64,000 nucleotides of DNA from Acidobacteriota bacterium (GCA_013289695.1 JABCZK010000011.1:1-64000); one strand, 5' to 3'. Positions 25,415-35,726 are shown, counted from the stretch's first letter. The notes: a model not told the origin generated them from the sequence alone. Numbers and translations: made by a program.

Positions 25415-26608
25415 GTGGCTACCCTGGTAAGCGAAGAAGTTCGCGCGACGACCGGTTCCAGATGGGCGAAGATTCACAATTTCGCGCACAACCTCAAGAC
25501 CAAAGCCAAGCGCACCGTCTGGCGTTCCAAGGACGGCTGGCGCCAGTTGACAGCAGGCATGGAGACCGCGGACCTCTGGATGCAATTCAAAGCGGAGGCG
25601 CAAGCCAGCTCGAGCCTCTATAAACGCGACGTTGACTGGCACGCCGTGCACTCGCAGAAAGCCTGGAAGCAGCCATTCAAGATCGTCGCGGCGCTGTTTG
25701 CGGGAATCCTGAAAAAGCTTTCGCCGGCCCGGCGCGTTCTGTTGGTATTAAGCTTGCTCCTTGCTGTCCTATCGCTCGTTGGCTTTCAGTTTCTACTGAT
25801 TACCACCAAGGTGGAATTTCTCGCGGCCTTCGCCGGAATGCTGGTCCTGCTGATTATGGTTTTGGGCGATCACGTCGCGATGAAGCGCGACATCGAAATT
25901 GCCCGCGAAATCCAGCGCTGGCTCGTGCCGCGCGTTCCACCCGAAGTGCCGGGAATTGACATGGCTTTCGCGACGCGCCCTGCCAACACAGTGGCAGGTG
26001 ATTACTACGACGCATTTCGCCGCGCGGTTGATGGTCCACTCCTGATCGCCGTCGCTGACGTTTCGGGCAAGAGCGTTCCTGCGGCGATGCTCATGGCTAA
26101 CTTTCAGGCCAGTCTCCGCGCGCTTGCGGGTGCTCCAGGTTCGTTGTCGCAACTGGTTACAGATTTGAATCGGCTGGCTTGCGGCAACAATCTGAATGGC
26201 CGCCGCTTCACCACCGCGTTCCTGGCGGAATTGAACCCTGCCACGGGCGAGCTCAGCTATCTCTCGGCCGGCCACAATCCTCCGATGCTCGTGCGGCAAG
26301 ACGGGACCATCGAGCGGCTAAACTCCGAGAGCATGCCGCTGGGAATCGACCTGACCGAAAAGTTCGTGGCCGGCGAGACTGTGCTGGAACTCAACGACCT
26401 GCTGGTCATTTACACCGACGGCGTCACCGAGGCGCAGAACGAAAGCGATGAGCAGTTTGGAGAAGCGCGCCTGCTCGCGATGCTGCAGCCGCGAATGCCG
26501 GAAAGAGCGGCCGTCACGCTTTCGGCGATAATGAAACATCTCGATGAGTTTGTCGGCGTGGCGGCGCAACACGACGACATCACCTGCCTGGTCGTCACTC
26601 GAACTTAG
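25415..26608 (+). CDS. Membrane-anchored SpoIIE/RsbU-type PP2C serine phosphatase
   Basis: 397 residues from GTG 25415. A basic N-terminal region is followed by two hydrophobic helices (about residues 107-150) and a C-terminal PP2C-SpoIIE domain. Metal-binding motifs are present: VAGDYYDAF (about 193), VADVSGKSVPAAMLM, SAGHNPPML, YTDGVTEAQN and the terminal QHDDITCLVV. Such phosphatases dephosphorylate anti-sigma-factor antagonists in partner-switching pathways; no antagonist or kinase gene lies nearby. The IAREIQRWLVP helix ahead of the domain is the typical linker. The catalytic domain should be cytoplasmic. Confidence 0.9.
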   Translation: MATLVSEEVRATTGSRWAKIHNFAHNLKTKAKRTVWRSKDGWRQLTAGMETADLWMQFKAEAQASSSLYKRDVDWHAVHSQKAWKQPFKIVAALFAGILKKLSPARRVLLVLSLLLAVLSLVGFQFLLITTKVEFLAAFAGMLVLLIMVLGDHVAMKRDIEIAREIQRWLVPRVPPEVPGIDMAFATRPANTVAGDYYDAFRRAVDGPLLIAVADVSGKSVPAAMLMANFQASLRALAGAPGSLSQLVTDLNRLACGNNLNGRRFTTAFLAELNPATGELSYLSAGHNPPMLVRQDGTIERLNSESMPLGIDLTEKFVAGETVLELNDLLVIYTDGVTEAQNESDEQFGEARLLAMLQPRMPERAAVTLSAIMKHLDEFVGVAAQHDDITCLVVTRT

Positions 26609-26620
26609 CCGTGAGGTGGT

Positions 26621-27826
26621 TCAGCATCGCTCGATGATTGCCGCGATTCCCTGGCCAACTCCGATGCACATCGTACACAGCGCATATCGTCCTTTGGTCG
26701 CCAGCAACTGATACATCGCCGTGGTCGCCAGGCGCGCGCCGCTGGCGCCCAGCGGATGTCCAATCGCAATCGCTCCGCCGTTGGGGTTCACATGCTGCGC
26801 AGCGTCTGGCAAACCCAGTTCTCTTGTCACCGCGAGAGCCTGCGCCGCGAATGCTTCATTCAGTTCGATCACGTCCATCTGCGAAATCTTCAACCCGGTC
26901 TTTTCCAGCAATTTTTTCGTTGCCGGCGTGGGTCCAATGCCCATGATCCGCGGAGCCACTCCAGCCGTGGCCGTCGCCAGCACACGTGCGCGAGGTGTCA
27001 AGCGATGCTTCGCAACGGCTACCCTCGACGCCAGCAGCAGCGCGCATGCGCCATCGTTCACGCCGGAAGCATTTCCAGCGGTGACGGTGCCGTTGGGTTT
27101 GACGATCGGTTTTAGCTTTGCCAGCGCGTCCAGAGTCGTGTCCGGACGCGGATGCTCATCCGTATCAAAAATCTTCGCATCGCCCTTCTTCTGCGGCACG
27201 GGCACCGCGACGATCTCCTGTTTGAAAAATCCCGCCGCATTCGCGCGCGCCCAGCGCTGTTGCGTGCGATAGGCAAACGCATCCTGGTCCGCGCGGTCCA
27301 CGTGAAATTCCTCCGCGACGTTTTCCGCCGTTTCCGGCATCGAATCCACTCCGTACTTGGCTTTCATCAGCGGATTCATGAAGCGCCAGCCGATGGTCGT
27401 ATCGAAAGTCTCCGCGTTGCGGCTGAAGGCGCTGTCTGCTTTGCCGGTTACAAACGGGGCGCGCGTCATGCTCTCCACTCCGCCGGCAATCATCAGTTCC
27501 GCTTCGCCCGATTTGATCGCGCGTGCAGCCACGCCCAGCGCGTCAAGACTCGACCCGCACAACCGGTTCACCGTCGCGCCCGGGACTTGCTTTGGTAATC
27601 CCGCCAGCAGCAGCGCCATGCGCGCCACGTTGCGGTTGTCTTCACCAGCCTGGTTCGCGCATCCGTAGATCACATCATCTACCGCCGCCCAATCCACACC
27701 CGTATTTCGCTCCTGTAGCGCGCGAATCGGAATCGCCGCAAGGTCGTCGCTGCGAATCATCGCCAGCGCCCCGCCGTAGCGGCCAAACGGTGTGCGCACT
27801 GCATCACAAATGAACACTTCGTTCAC
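26621..27826 (-). CDS. pcaF: Acetyl-CoA acyltransferase / 3-oxoadipyl-CoA thiolase
   Basis: 401 residues, the usual thiolase length. Catalytic residues are intact: nucleophile Cys90 in NRLCGSS, His357 in GHPLGASG and Cys387 in CTMCIGVGQG. Of the thiolase subgroups, the N-terminus EVFICDAVRTPFGRYGGAL and IPIRALQERN resemble PcaF/PaaJ, which cleave 3-oxoadipyl-CoA to succinyl-CoA and acetyl-CoA in aromatic degradation. No other pathway gene is adjacent, so a general beta-ketothiolase role is equally open. Convergent with the SpoIIE gene, 12 bases apart. Confidence 0.88.
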   Translation of the reverse strand: MNEVFICDAVRTPFGRYGGALAMIRSDDLAAIPIRALQERNTGVDWAAVDDVIYGCANQAGEDNRNVARMALLLAGLPKQVPGATVNRLCGSSLDALGVAARAIKSGEAELMIAGGVESMTRAPFVTGKADSAFSRNAETFDTTIGWRFMNPLMKAKYGVDSMPETAENVAEEFHVDRADQDAFAYRTQQRWARANAAGFFKQEIVAVPVPQKKGDAKIFDTDEHPRPDTTLDALAKLKPIVKPNGTVTAGNASGVNDGACALLLASRVAVAKHRLTPRARVLATATAGVAPRIMGIGPTPATKKLLEKTGLKISQMDVIELNEAFAAQALAVTRELGLPDAAQHVNPNGGAIAIGHPLGASGARLATTAMYQLLATKGRYALCTMCIGVGQGIAAIIERC

Positions 27827-28023
27827 AAATTCTCTCCATGGCAGTCGATGCAGCCGGCGCTGCTCTCGATTCGTCCTCGGCGCGAAGCATGCGCGAGCAC
27901 AAAGCCGCGAGCGCGATGATCGGCTAGCAGCCGATTTTGCCCGCCTAGTATATCCGACCAGCCGCCACTTTCCGTCGCTCGCCGTGCTTCACAGGAAATA
28001 GAGACCTCGTGTAAGCTATCGCC

Positions 28024-28434
28024 ATGAGCGAAAAAATACGCAAGAGCGACGCCGAATGGCGCGCCAAGCTGAACGACAATCAATATTACGTCACGCGCAA
28101 GCGGGGAACTGAGCCACCCTTCACGGGTGAATACGAAAACGAGGAAGCCGAAGGCACCTACGTGTGCGTCTGCTGCGGCCAGCCGCTGTTTGCTTCCGAC
28201 GCAAAATTTCATTCCGGCTCGGGCTGGCCCAGCTATTACCAGCCGGTCGCAGCCGATAACGTGGAACTACAGCGCGATATCAGCCACGGCATGGTGCGTA
28301 CCGAAGCCACCTGCAGCCGCTGCGACGCGCACCTTGGCCACGTGTTCGACGACGGCCCAGATCCCACCGGCCTGCGTTTCTGCATTAATTCCGCCGCGCT
28401 GAAGCTCGAGGAAAAAAAGAAGAACCAGAAATAA
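28024..28434 (+). CDS. msrB: Peptide methionine (R)-S-oxide reductase MsrB
   Basis: 136 residues. MsrB reduces methionine-R-sulfoxide in proteins. The catalytic Cys120 lies in RFCINSAAL; the structural zinc site is complete with Cys48 and Cys51 (CVCCG) and Cys97 and Cys100 (CSRC). HSGSGWPS (63-70) and HLGHVFDDGP complete the signature. No Cys at the position of the usual resolving residue apart from these is obvious. No signal peptide, so cytoplasmic. Ends with a Lys-rich tail. Confidence 0.95.
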   Translation: MSEKIRKSDAEWRAKLNDNQYYVTRKRGTEPPFTGEYENEEAEGTYVCVCCGQPLFASDAKFHSGSGWPSYYQPVAADNVELQRDISHGMVRTEATCSRCDAHLGHVFDDGPDPTGLRFCINSAALKLEEKKKNQK

Positions 28435-28484
28435 GCGCTCCACGCGCCAGCGCGGCGCATTCCGCTGCCCCGCCGGCGCGCAGA

Positions 28485-31214
28485 TTAGTGGTTGAAGTAA
28501 ATCACCTCAGGATGTGCTTTGCCCGGATTCTTATCGGTAGAGATGCCACGGAAACTTCCCGGCGACACAATGTAGAACGCCATCCCCGCCGGCAAGCCAA
28601 TCGTCGAACCAATCTGCATCGTCCCGCGCCCATTAGTCCCCACCACGTAATTCGGAATCACCACCGACTGATCCGTGTGCGGCGTCCCGTCATTGTCCGC
28701 TGCATCCAGGATTCCCGTCATTGACCCGTTGCCGTCGAGCGAATCGAACTGCCCGGTGATATTCAGAACCGCTGGATCGAGCGTGGTCTCCGCGCTGAGC
28801 GTGTATCCGCCGAGTAGCGAACGGCTGGAGAATGGAGCGATGGAAGTTTGTGCGTCGAGCAATCCGAAAGTGACCGCGGAGTCCGAACCGATCAAAATTC
28901 CTTGATTCGGCGCGGTCAAATACGCAGCGGCAAGCCGCGCACCCAGTCCCGTAAATGCGATCCTGCCATTCGTGCTGGGGTCTGCGCTATAGGTTCCAGC
29001 CGCGGCGTTGTTCGCAGTGACCGCGCCTCCGTCGTTCTGGTCGTACGTGCTGTTTGCTTGATTGACTCCGCCCGGGGTGGTCATGCCGGTCAGCAAGCCG
29101 GCCAGAACGCTCGCGTTCGATCCGTCTAAGCCGCTGCCGGTAACCACGCTGGTTCCGTGCAGTGACGTGGCGTCGAACACGGTGGAAGCCTGCTGCAATA
29201 TCATCTCGCCACCCAGACGCGGATGCGTCGCGTCGGTGGGATCAATCGCCATCAGGAAAATGTCATTCGCAGAAACGAGATAGAACGTGTATTCCGCGAT
29301 CACTTGCGCCGACGCAGGAAGTTGATAGGTCAGGAACAAAACGCCCTTGTCATTGTTCGAACCCACCGAAAAGCTTCCGGTAACCGCCACCGCCGGGCTG
29401 TAAGTTCCTGCGTCGTTCACGTCGAACATCCCAGGGGTAAGCTGGGAGACGCCATCCGCGTGCGTAACCCCCACAATCACTTCCGATTTTCCTTGGTTAT
29501 CCTGTCCGTCGAGCTCGAACACATAATTTCCACTGAAACTGGCGCCGGACAACGCGCCTACCACCGGCTTGATGATTCCAGACCCATGCGTCTGCGGCGT
29601 GCCAATCGTATCGTTCTCGATCATGTGGAAGTTCCCGCCGGAATCCTCGGCCAGTAGGTAATTCGTCGTGGACATCGCTCCCTTGTTGTTCGTCGTGATC
29701 AGCTGCATCGTGCCGCGTCCATCGCTGCCCACGCTGTAGCTTCCAGTAAACGTGGAACCGGTGAAAATTCCCAGCGTGCCCCCCGAACGATTGCTGTCGA
29801 GCTGTCCGCCGGAAATCGTGCCGGCTCCGTTGGCGATGAAGTTGCCCGCGATCTCCACGTTGCCGCCCGAATCGAACCCGTGGAACAAAAAGCTGTAAGC
29901 ACCGCTGAACAGCGAATTGGTAATCGCGGTTCCGGGATCGATCACAATGCTCAGGGCTTGCGGCGTCGATTTCGTCGAATTCGAGTCTTCAACCTGCACT
30001 GTGAAATTGGTGGGCGTCGGCGGCGTCGTCGCCAGAATCGGCGTGCCGGAGATGATACCCGTCGTCGGGTCCAGCTTCAGGCCCGAAGGAAGCTGGCCGC
30101 TCGTCATGCTCCACGTATATGGCGGCACGCCACCGGTAGCCACCAGGTTGGCGTTATAGCCCACCGCGACGTCCCCAGATGGCAATGGAGGCGTGACCGC
30201 CTGCAGTTGCGCCACGGTGATCACTGAAATCGTTACCCCCTTCGCACTGCTGGCGTGCTGAGGCGGAAGTGCAGAATCTGTTACCGTCGGGAAAAACGTG
30301 GTAACGCCAGGAGTCGTGGGTGTGCCGCTAATTAACCCGGACGAAGTATTCAGCTCAAGCCCCGCCGGCAACGTCCCGGGCGGCACGCTCCAAGTCAATG
30401 GCGGTACGCCCCCCGAAGAAGCAATCGCGGAGCTGTAAGCTGTGCCGACAATCCCATTCGCCATGGCTGTCGAAGTGATGGAAAGCGCAGGCGGCGGATT
30501 GATTGTCACCGTGTAGCTCGGCGAAGCCACAGTCAATGGCGGCGTCCCGAAATCGGTGGCGTTAATCGTAAATGTGAAGGTTCCCGAACTGCTCGGAGTT
30601 CCGATAATCGTCCCCACGCTGTTCAGTTTCAAGCCCGCGGGAATACTGCCGCTGCCCACCGAGTAGGTAATCGGCGCCACTCCGCCTGTGGTAATGATCG
30701 TTTGATTGTAGGCCACGCCGTTGGAGCCGTTCGGCAGAGAAGTGGTGGTGAAAGTCACCGGCAGCACGATCGTGATTGTTGACGTCGCGGTCACGCCCGA
30801 ATTTGCCTTGGCGATCGCTTCTAGACTTACGCTAATGCCGGTGGTGAGACCGGATGGCGCAGTGTAGGTCACCGAAGTAGTCGTGATGTTTGTCAAAGTG
30901 CCGCAGCTGGTCCCGGCGCATCCGGAACCCGTAAGAGGCTGCCACGTCACTCCCTGATTCTTCGTATCATTCCCCAGCGTAGCGACGAAAAGCAGCGACT
31001 CTCCTTGATCCATCGTGGAGGTCTTCGGAGTGACTGCGAGCGTCAGGCCTCCATTGCCGCCGCCACAACTCGCAATCATCGTGAGGCACAGAAAAGCGAC
31101 CAGAGCGCACGCGACGGACGGCAGGCCGCTCCAGCGGGCGCCACCGTTTGCGTTTTCCCTCTTCCTCAGCGCCAGGAACTTTTTCATGCGGGCATACACC
31201 TTCAATGTCGTCAT
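28485..31214 (-). CDS. Large Ig-like-domain surface lipoprotein
   Basis: About 909 residues from ATG 31214, chosen because AAGGTG precedes it; the frame extends to 31328. A basic N-terminus and hydrophobic helix end in a lipobox-like IASCGGG, so the protein is probably lipidated and outer-membrane or surface bound. Then come a Big-type domain (TPKTSTMDQGESLLF) and at least three putative Ig (He_PIG) repeats, each with a PAGLKLN.(S/T)G.I.GTP core, then a C-terminal half made of repeated segments with the pattern GxYSFxxxGxDxxG...GRG. No enzyme motif. Proteins like this are frequent in Acidobacteria; function is unknown, adhesion being a guess. Confidence 0.8.
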   Translation of the reverse strand: MTTLKVYARMKKFLALRKRENANGGARWSGLPSVACALVAFLCLTMIASCGGGNGGLTLAVTPKTSTMDQGESLLFVATLGNDTKNQGVTWQPLTGSGCAGTSCGTLTNITTTSVTYTAPSGLTTGISVSLEAIAKANSGVTATSTITIVLPVTFTTTSLPNGSNGVAYNQTIITTGGVAPITYSVGSGSIPAGLKLNSVGTIIGTPSSSGTFTFTINATDFGTPPLTVASPSYTVTINPPPALSITSTAMANGIVGTAYSSAIASSGGVPPLTWSVPPGTLPAGLELNTSSGLISGTPTTPGVTTFFPTVTDSALPPQHASSAKGVTISVITVAQLQAVTPPLPSGDVAVGYNANLVATGGVPPYTWSMTSGQLPSGLKLDPTTGIISGTPILATTPPTPTNFTVQVEDSNSTKSTPQALSIVIDPGTAITNSLFSGAYSFLFHGFDSGGNVEIAGNFIANGAGTISGGQLDSNRSGGTLGIFTGSTFTGSYSVGSDGRGTMQLITTNNKGAMSTTNYLLAEDSGGNFHMIENDTIGTPQTHGSGIIKPVVGALSGASFSGNYVFELDGQDNQGKSEVIVGVTHADGVSQLTPGMFDVNDAGTYSPAVAVTGSFSVGSNNDKGVLFLTYQLPASAQVIAEYTFYLVSANDIFLMAIDPTDATHPRLGGEMILQQASTVFDATSLHGTSVVTGSGLDGSNASVLAGLLTGMTTPGGVNQANSTYDQNDGGAVTANNAAAGTYSADPSTNGRIAFTGLGARLAAAYLTAPNQGILIGSDSAVTFGLLDAQTSIAPFSSRSLLGGYTLSAETTLDPAVLNITGQFDSLDGNGSMTGILDAADNDGTPHTDQSVVIPNYVVGTNGRGTMQIGSTIGLPAGMAFYIVSPGSFRGISTDKNPGKAHPEVIYFNH

Positions 31215-31590
31215 AGCACCTTGGATTTCTGTTCGGATCCGCCCGGAACGGAGGGAGTCGCTCCCACATCGAACCATTGGCTCATTAAACGAAACTAGTT
31301 GAATAACAAAACCGCCGCAGCGTGTCAACGCACATCTCCACCGGGCCGTCGGCTCGCTATCGCCCTCAAATGCCTATGCCACCGGAGTTTTGCTCTGCGA
31401 TAATGCGCCCCATCAGTCAGCCATAAGGATGCAGCCAAGGCGTAGCTCGTTGCCCGGCCCTCGTCGGCGGTTCTTGGGGAAGTTCGCGGCAGGGTTTAGT
31501 TCAGCCGCACCGCGAACCAACGCGCATCTGGTAACGTATGACGTCTGGCGGCGGGCTAACAACTAGCCGGGCGAGTAGCAGGAGTGGATC
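31215..31590. other. Divergent intergenic region without a called gene
   Basis: 376 bases between the lipoprotein gene and the TonB-dependent receptor, transcribed away from each other. Both promoters must lie here; none is clear by eye. No structured RNA or repeat was recognised. Confidence 0.4.
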
Positions 31591-34578
31591 GTGAAACTGT
31601 GGCGTGCTGCTACGCTGATTTGTTCAGTTCTTATCTTTTCGGCGTTTTCCTCCGGACAAGCTTTCCGCGGCAGCATCATCGGTCGAGTTCAGGACGCCTC
31701 TGGCGGGCGCGTTCCGAACGCAACGATCATGGTCCAGGCCCGCGGGTCCGCCGTCCAGCGTAGTGTCACTAGCAATAACCACGGGGATTTCCGTGTGGAT
31801 GATCTGCCCCCCGGCTGCTACCACCTGAGCGTTACCGCCGCGGGATTTGCCGAAGCCGCCTCGGACCTCGAAGTGGTAGTCAGCATGGCGAAGGAAATTA
31901 CCGCCACGCTGCAACCCGCCACCATCCAGCAGACCGTAAAGGTGCAAGCTCGCGCCTCCTCGATCAGCACCGCAGCGATCGAACTTTCCAGCGCGGTTCA
32001 TCAGGGCGCGGTCTCAGCCGAAGATTTGCAGACAATTCCTCTCGCTCACCGCAGCTTCGCCAATATCGCCTTCCTCGTGCCCGGCACCGAGCCTGTCGAG
32101 CCTTCCGATCCCACCAAAGCGCGCATCACCGCGGTTTCTTTCGGCGGCAGTTCCGGACTGAACGTCGAACTTTCCGTCGACGGCGGTGACAATTCCGACG
32201 ACTACATCGGCGGCTTTCTACAGAACTACTCGCCCGACGTCGTCCAGGAATTCGTGGTGCGCACTTCACAGGAAGACGCAGACACCGGCCGCACCACCGG
32301 CGGTTCAGCGGTGCTCACCACCAAACGCGGCACAGACGATTGGCACGGCGAAGGTGCATTCTACGAACGCGCAGCCGCTCTCAACGCCCGTCTTCCGATT
32401 GATAATCCTCCGCCGGAACCCAAACAGCCCTTCTCCCGCCAGAATTACATCGGCACGCTCGGCGGCCCGGTGGTCAAGGGCAAGATCTGGTTTTTCTCGT
32501 CGCTCGAATACGTGCAGGAAGACGCCAGCATCGCCTACAGCCCCGCCAGCATTTCGGAATTTGCTGCCCTGGCGACGCTGGCCACCGCAGGCCTCATCCC
32601 GAAGGTGAATTCCATCGGCGTTCCGAAGAACGCTCCTGTGCCGTTTCACGATTACCTGCTGACCACGCGTTTTGATTGGACCCAATCCGCCCGCTCGCAA
32701 TGGTTCCTGCGCGCCGCGGTGGATCGTTACACCACCACCAACGATCTCGTGCAGCAAGCCACCTTGCCGTCCACCGGTGCGACGTCGCGCTCGAATTACG
32801 CGAACGTGCTGCTCGGCGAACAGCTCATCTTCAGCCCCACGTGGGTGGGCTCGTTCGTCGCCGAAGCCAGCGGCCTGCACCATACCGAGACGCGCAACGG
32901 TGATCTCGGATACGCGCTCGCGTTTCCATTCAGCTCCACCGACAGTAGCATTTCCGGCTTCGAAACTTTCGGCGACAATCAATTTGTCACGCCCATCACC
33001 GCGTTTCCGGTTCTGCGCAACCAGGAAAAATATCAGTTCCGCTATGACGTCACGCACGCCATCAGCAAGCACGCGCCGCGTTTCGGAATCAATTTCATCC
33101 ACGAACCGGTGATGAGCGGCGCGCTCGCCGGCAATGCCGAAACTCTCATCCAGTATCCGGATAACCCCAGCTTCTACACCGCGAATCCCTCGCAGTTCTA
33201 CCACGATTTGACCTGCACGCAGGCAGTTCCAGCTGACGTGAAATGCACCGCTACTCCTGCAGCAAATGGCAGCTTCGTGCAGAATGTTCAGCGCCTGGGC
33301 CTCTACGCCGAGGATTCCTGGCGCGTCACGCCCCGCCTCACCGTAAATTACGGCCTGCGTTACGACACGACCTTTGGATTGTTTAACGCCTCCGGCCGCA
33401 GCCAGCTGGAAAATCCGGCATATCTCACGCTAAAAACCTTGGGCGTCCCGCTCGACGCGAGTGCGCCGCAAGATTATCGCCACGCCTTTGCGCCTCGCCT
33501 CGGCATCGCTTATTCTCCCGCGCGATCGGCGTCCACGGTCTTCCGCGCCGGCTTCGGCCTTTATTACAACGATCTCGCGCAGAACGGCTGGGTCACGGCA
33601 TTTCAGGCAGTCAACGCGCCTCCGGGCCTCTGCGTTGTGCCCACCGACCTCGGCTGCCTGCCGCCCGGCTCCGGAGGCGCGCTGATTGACGGCCGCTACA
33701 GGACGCCCTACGCAATCCACACCACAGCGGGCGTCGAACATGCATTCAACGCCCAATGGCTCGTCAGCGCCGATTACACGCACGAGCAGGGCAATCACGC
33801 GTATCGCCGCTACGATTACACCGCGGGAGTAAATCTCCCGGCCGACGCGCCAGACATCGCACTGTTCAAAAGCGACAATCGCTCCAGCTACAACGGACTT
33901 TCGATTCACCTGCAAGGCAATGTCTCACGCCATTTCAATCTCATCGCCAACTACACGCTCTCCAAGGCGCAAACCTGGGGCTGCGTGCTAGGCGAACTCT
34001 TCGACTACGTGAACGGCGTCTGCAATCCGCTCGACCCCTTCGCTAAGGGCGATTACGGCCCATCCGGCGAAGACGTCCGCGATCGTTTCGTGCTGGCCGG
34101 AGTATTCCATCTTCCAGCCGGATTCGAACTCTCCCTCCTCGGCCAAGCCGAATCCGCCCGCCCCTTCACCATTACCAATACCGATGGCACCGACCGCATC
34201 ACCGTGAACGGCGTCAAGACTTCGCTCGATGAATTTCGCGGCACGCCTTACATCCAGTGGGATTTCCGCGTCAGCCGTCGGTTCACGTTCCACGAAAGAT
34301 TCACGGCCACGCCGTTCATCGAATTTTTCAATGTTTTCAATCGCAATAATCCCGGGGCGAACTACGTCACCAACGTCGGCGCTTTCCCCCTGCCGGTGAA
34401 TGACACCTCCAACATCACTGGCATCTGCGCGAACCCGCCCGCGTGCACAGACTTCACGCCCGTCACGAGCCGCAAGCAACTGAGCTTCGCAGCGGGCGCC
34501 CTCGGCGATTTCTTCGGTCCCGGCACCACAGTAGGCGGCGCGTTCGCCGCCCAAATCGGTGTCCGCTTCACCTTTTAG
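31591..34578 (+). CDS. Oar-like TonB-dependent receptor with carboxypeptidase-regulatory domain
   Basis: 995 residues from GTG 31591. A signal peptide (1-24, ending SSGQA) is followed by a carboxypeptidase-regulatory-like beta sandwich (about 28-110, with GRVQDASGGRVPNATI), a plug-like region and a long C-terminal beta barrel ending in VRFTF with the terminal Phe typical of outer-membrane proteins. This architecture, often called Oar-like after Myxococcus, is greatly expanded in Acidobacteria and probably takes up large substrates or anchors surface material. No TonB box is obvious. The Gld-type ABC operon follows after 185 bases. Confidence 0.9.
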   Translation: MKLWRAATLICSVLIFSAFSSGQAFRGSIIGRVQDASGGRVPNATIMVQARGSAVQRSVTSNNHGDFRVDDLPPGCYHLSVTAAGFAEAASDLEVVVSMAKEITATLQPATIQQTVKVQARASSISTAAIELSSAVHQGAVSAEDLQTIPLAHRSFANIAFLVPGTEPVEPSDPTKARITAVSFGGSSGLNVELSVDGGDNSDDYIGGFLQNYSPDVVQEFVVRTSQEDADTGRTTGGSAVLTTKRGTDDWHGEGAFYERAAALNARLPIDNPPPEPKQPFSRQNYIGTLGGPVVKGKIWFFSSLEYVQEDASIAYSPASISEFAALATLATAGLIPKVNSIGVPKNAPVPFHDYLLTTRFDWTQSARSQWFLRAAVDRYTTTNDLVQQATLPSTGATSRSNYANVLLGEQLIFSPTWVGSFVAEASGLHHTETRNGDLGYALAFPFSSTDSSISGFETFGDNQFVTPITAFPVLRNQEKYQFRYDVTHAISKHAPRFGINFIHEPVMSGALAGNAETLIQYPDNPSFYTANPSQFYHDLTCTQAVPADVKCTATPAANGSFVQNVQRLGLYAEDSWRVTPRLTVNYGLRYDTTFGLFNASGRSQLENPAYLTLKTLGVPLDASAPQDYRHAFAPRLGIAYSPARSASTVFRAGFGLYYNDLAQNGWVTAFQAVNAPPGLCVVPTDLGCLPPGSGGALIDGRYRTPYAIHTTAGVEHAFNAQWLVSADYTHEQGNHAYRRYDYTAGVNLPADAPDIALFKSDNRSSYNGLSIHLQGNVSRHFNLIANYTLSKAQTWGCVLGELFDYVNGVCNPLDPFAKGDYGPSGEDVRDRFVLAGVFHLPAGFELSLLGQAESARPFTITNTDGTDRITVNGVKTSLDEFRGTPYIQWDFRVSRRFTFHERFTATPFIEFFNVFNRNNPGANYVTNVGAFPLPVNDTSNITGICANPPACTDFTPVTSRKQLSFAAGALGDFFGPGTTVGGAFAAQIGVRFTF

Positions 34579-34763
34579 CGTTTGCGGCGTAACAATACGC
34601 CCCCGCTGGACGTTGCACGGTCTTGTGGCGGGCAGCCTTACTTTTAACCTGGGCCGTCGCGAAATCTTCCCGCCGATTTTCAATTTCCCTCGTTTTTTAG
34701 TATAAACATTTGCTTGGAACTGTCCGGCGCTCTTGCCGGTCTTATCTCCGCGGGAGGAATGCA

Positions 34764-35726
34764 TTGATAGAAGTTCAGGATTTGACGAAAGCCTACGGTG
34801 CCGTCACGGCCGTGGATCACGTTTCTTTCACGGTAAATAAAGGCGAAATTCTGGGTTTCCTCGGACCGAACGGCGCGGGCAAGACCACTACCATGCGCAT
34901 TCTCACCGGCTACATGCCCGCCACCTCCGGCACCGCGAAGATCGCCGGCTTTGACGTGTTCGGCGATTCGATGGAAGTCCGCCGCCACATCGGCTACCTG
35001 CCCGAAACCCCGCCCGTCTATCCGGATATGGCCGTCGAGGATTATTTGGACTTCGTCGCGCGCATCAAGAACGTCCCGGCGGAAAAACGCGCCGCCCGCG
35101 TCACCGAAGCGATGCGCAAAACCAATTTGGAAGATCGCGGCGCCGAACTGATCAAGCGCCTCTCGCGCGGTTACAAGCAGCGCGTGGGCATCGCGCAAGC
35201 GTTGGTCCACGATCCCGACGTCATCATTCTCGACGAGCCCACCGTCGGCCTCGATCCCAAGCAAATTATCGAAGTCCGCAATTTGATCAAAGGCCTCGCG
35301 GGCGATCACACCATCATTCTGTCGACTCACATTCTCCCGGAAGTCAGCATGACTTGTGACCGCGTCGTGATCATCAACAAAGGCAAGATCGCAGCCGTGG
35401 ACACGCCGCAAAACCTTACCTCGCAGCTCAAGGGAGGCCAGAAAATCCGCGTCGAAGTGCAAGCGCCCGAAAAAGCGCTACGCGACGCGCTCGCGCAGGT
35501 TCCCGGCACCACCCGCCTGGAAGCGGAACAGCTCCCAGCCGGCGGCCATCTCGTCGCGATCGTCGAAACCGCGCAGGGCGCCGACATTCGCAGCGCCATC
35601 GCTGCCAAAATCGTGCAAAATGGCTGGCCACTGTTTGAACTCCGCGGCGTCAGCCTGAGCCTGGAAGAAATTTTCCTGGAATTGACCACCGACGACGCCG
35701 CGCACGCGCAGGCATCCTCGAATTGA
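34764..35726 (+). CDS. ABC transporter ATPase, GldA-like
   Basis: 320 residues from TTG 34764, supported by GGGAGG seven bases upstream. Walker A GPNGAGKTT (34-42), signature LSRGYKQRV (about 132) and Walker B VIILDEPTVGLDP are intact. The N-terminus and the C-terminal extension resemble GldA and NosF-type ATPases. It starts a four-gene operon with the permease at 35765, the GldG-like protein at 36593 and the DUF4340 protein at 38170; gaps are 38 to 42 bases. In Bacteroidetes GldA-GldF-GldG affect gliding; in Acidobacteria the same set occurs without known gliding, and the substrate is unknown. Confidence 0.9.
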   Translation: MIEVQDLTKAYGAVTAVDHVSFTVNKGEILGFLGPNGAGKTTTMRILTGYMPATSGTAKIAGFDVFGDSMEVRRHIGYLPETPPVYPDMAVEDYLDFVARIKNVPAEKRAARVTEAMRKTNLEDRGAELIKRLSRGYKQRVGIAQALVHDPDVIILDEPTVGLDPKQIIEVRNLIKGLAGDHTIILSTHILPEVSMTCDRVVIINKGKIAAVDTPQNLTSQLKGGQKIRVEVQAPEKALRDALAQVPGTTRLEAEQLPAGGHLVAIVETAQGADIRSAIAAKIVQNGWPLFELRGVSLSLEEIFLELTTDDAAHAQASSN

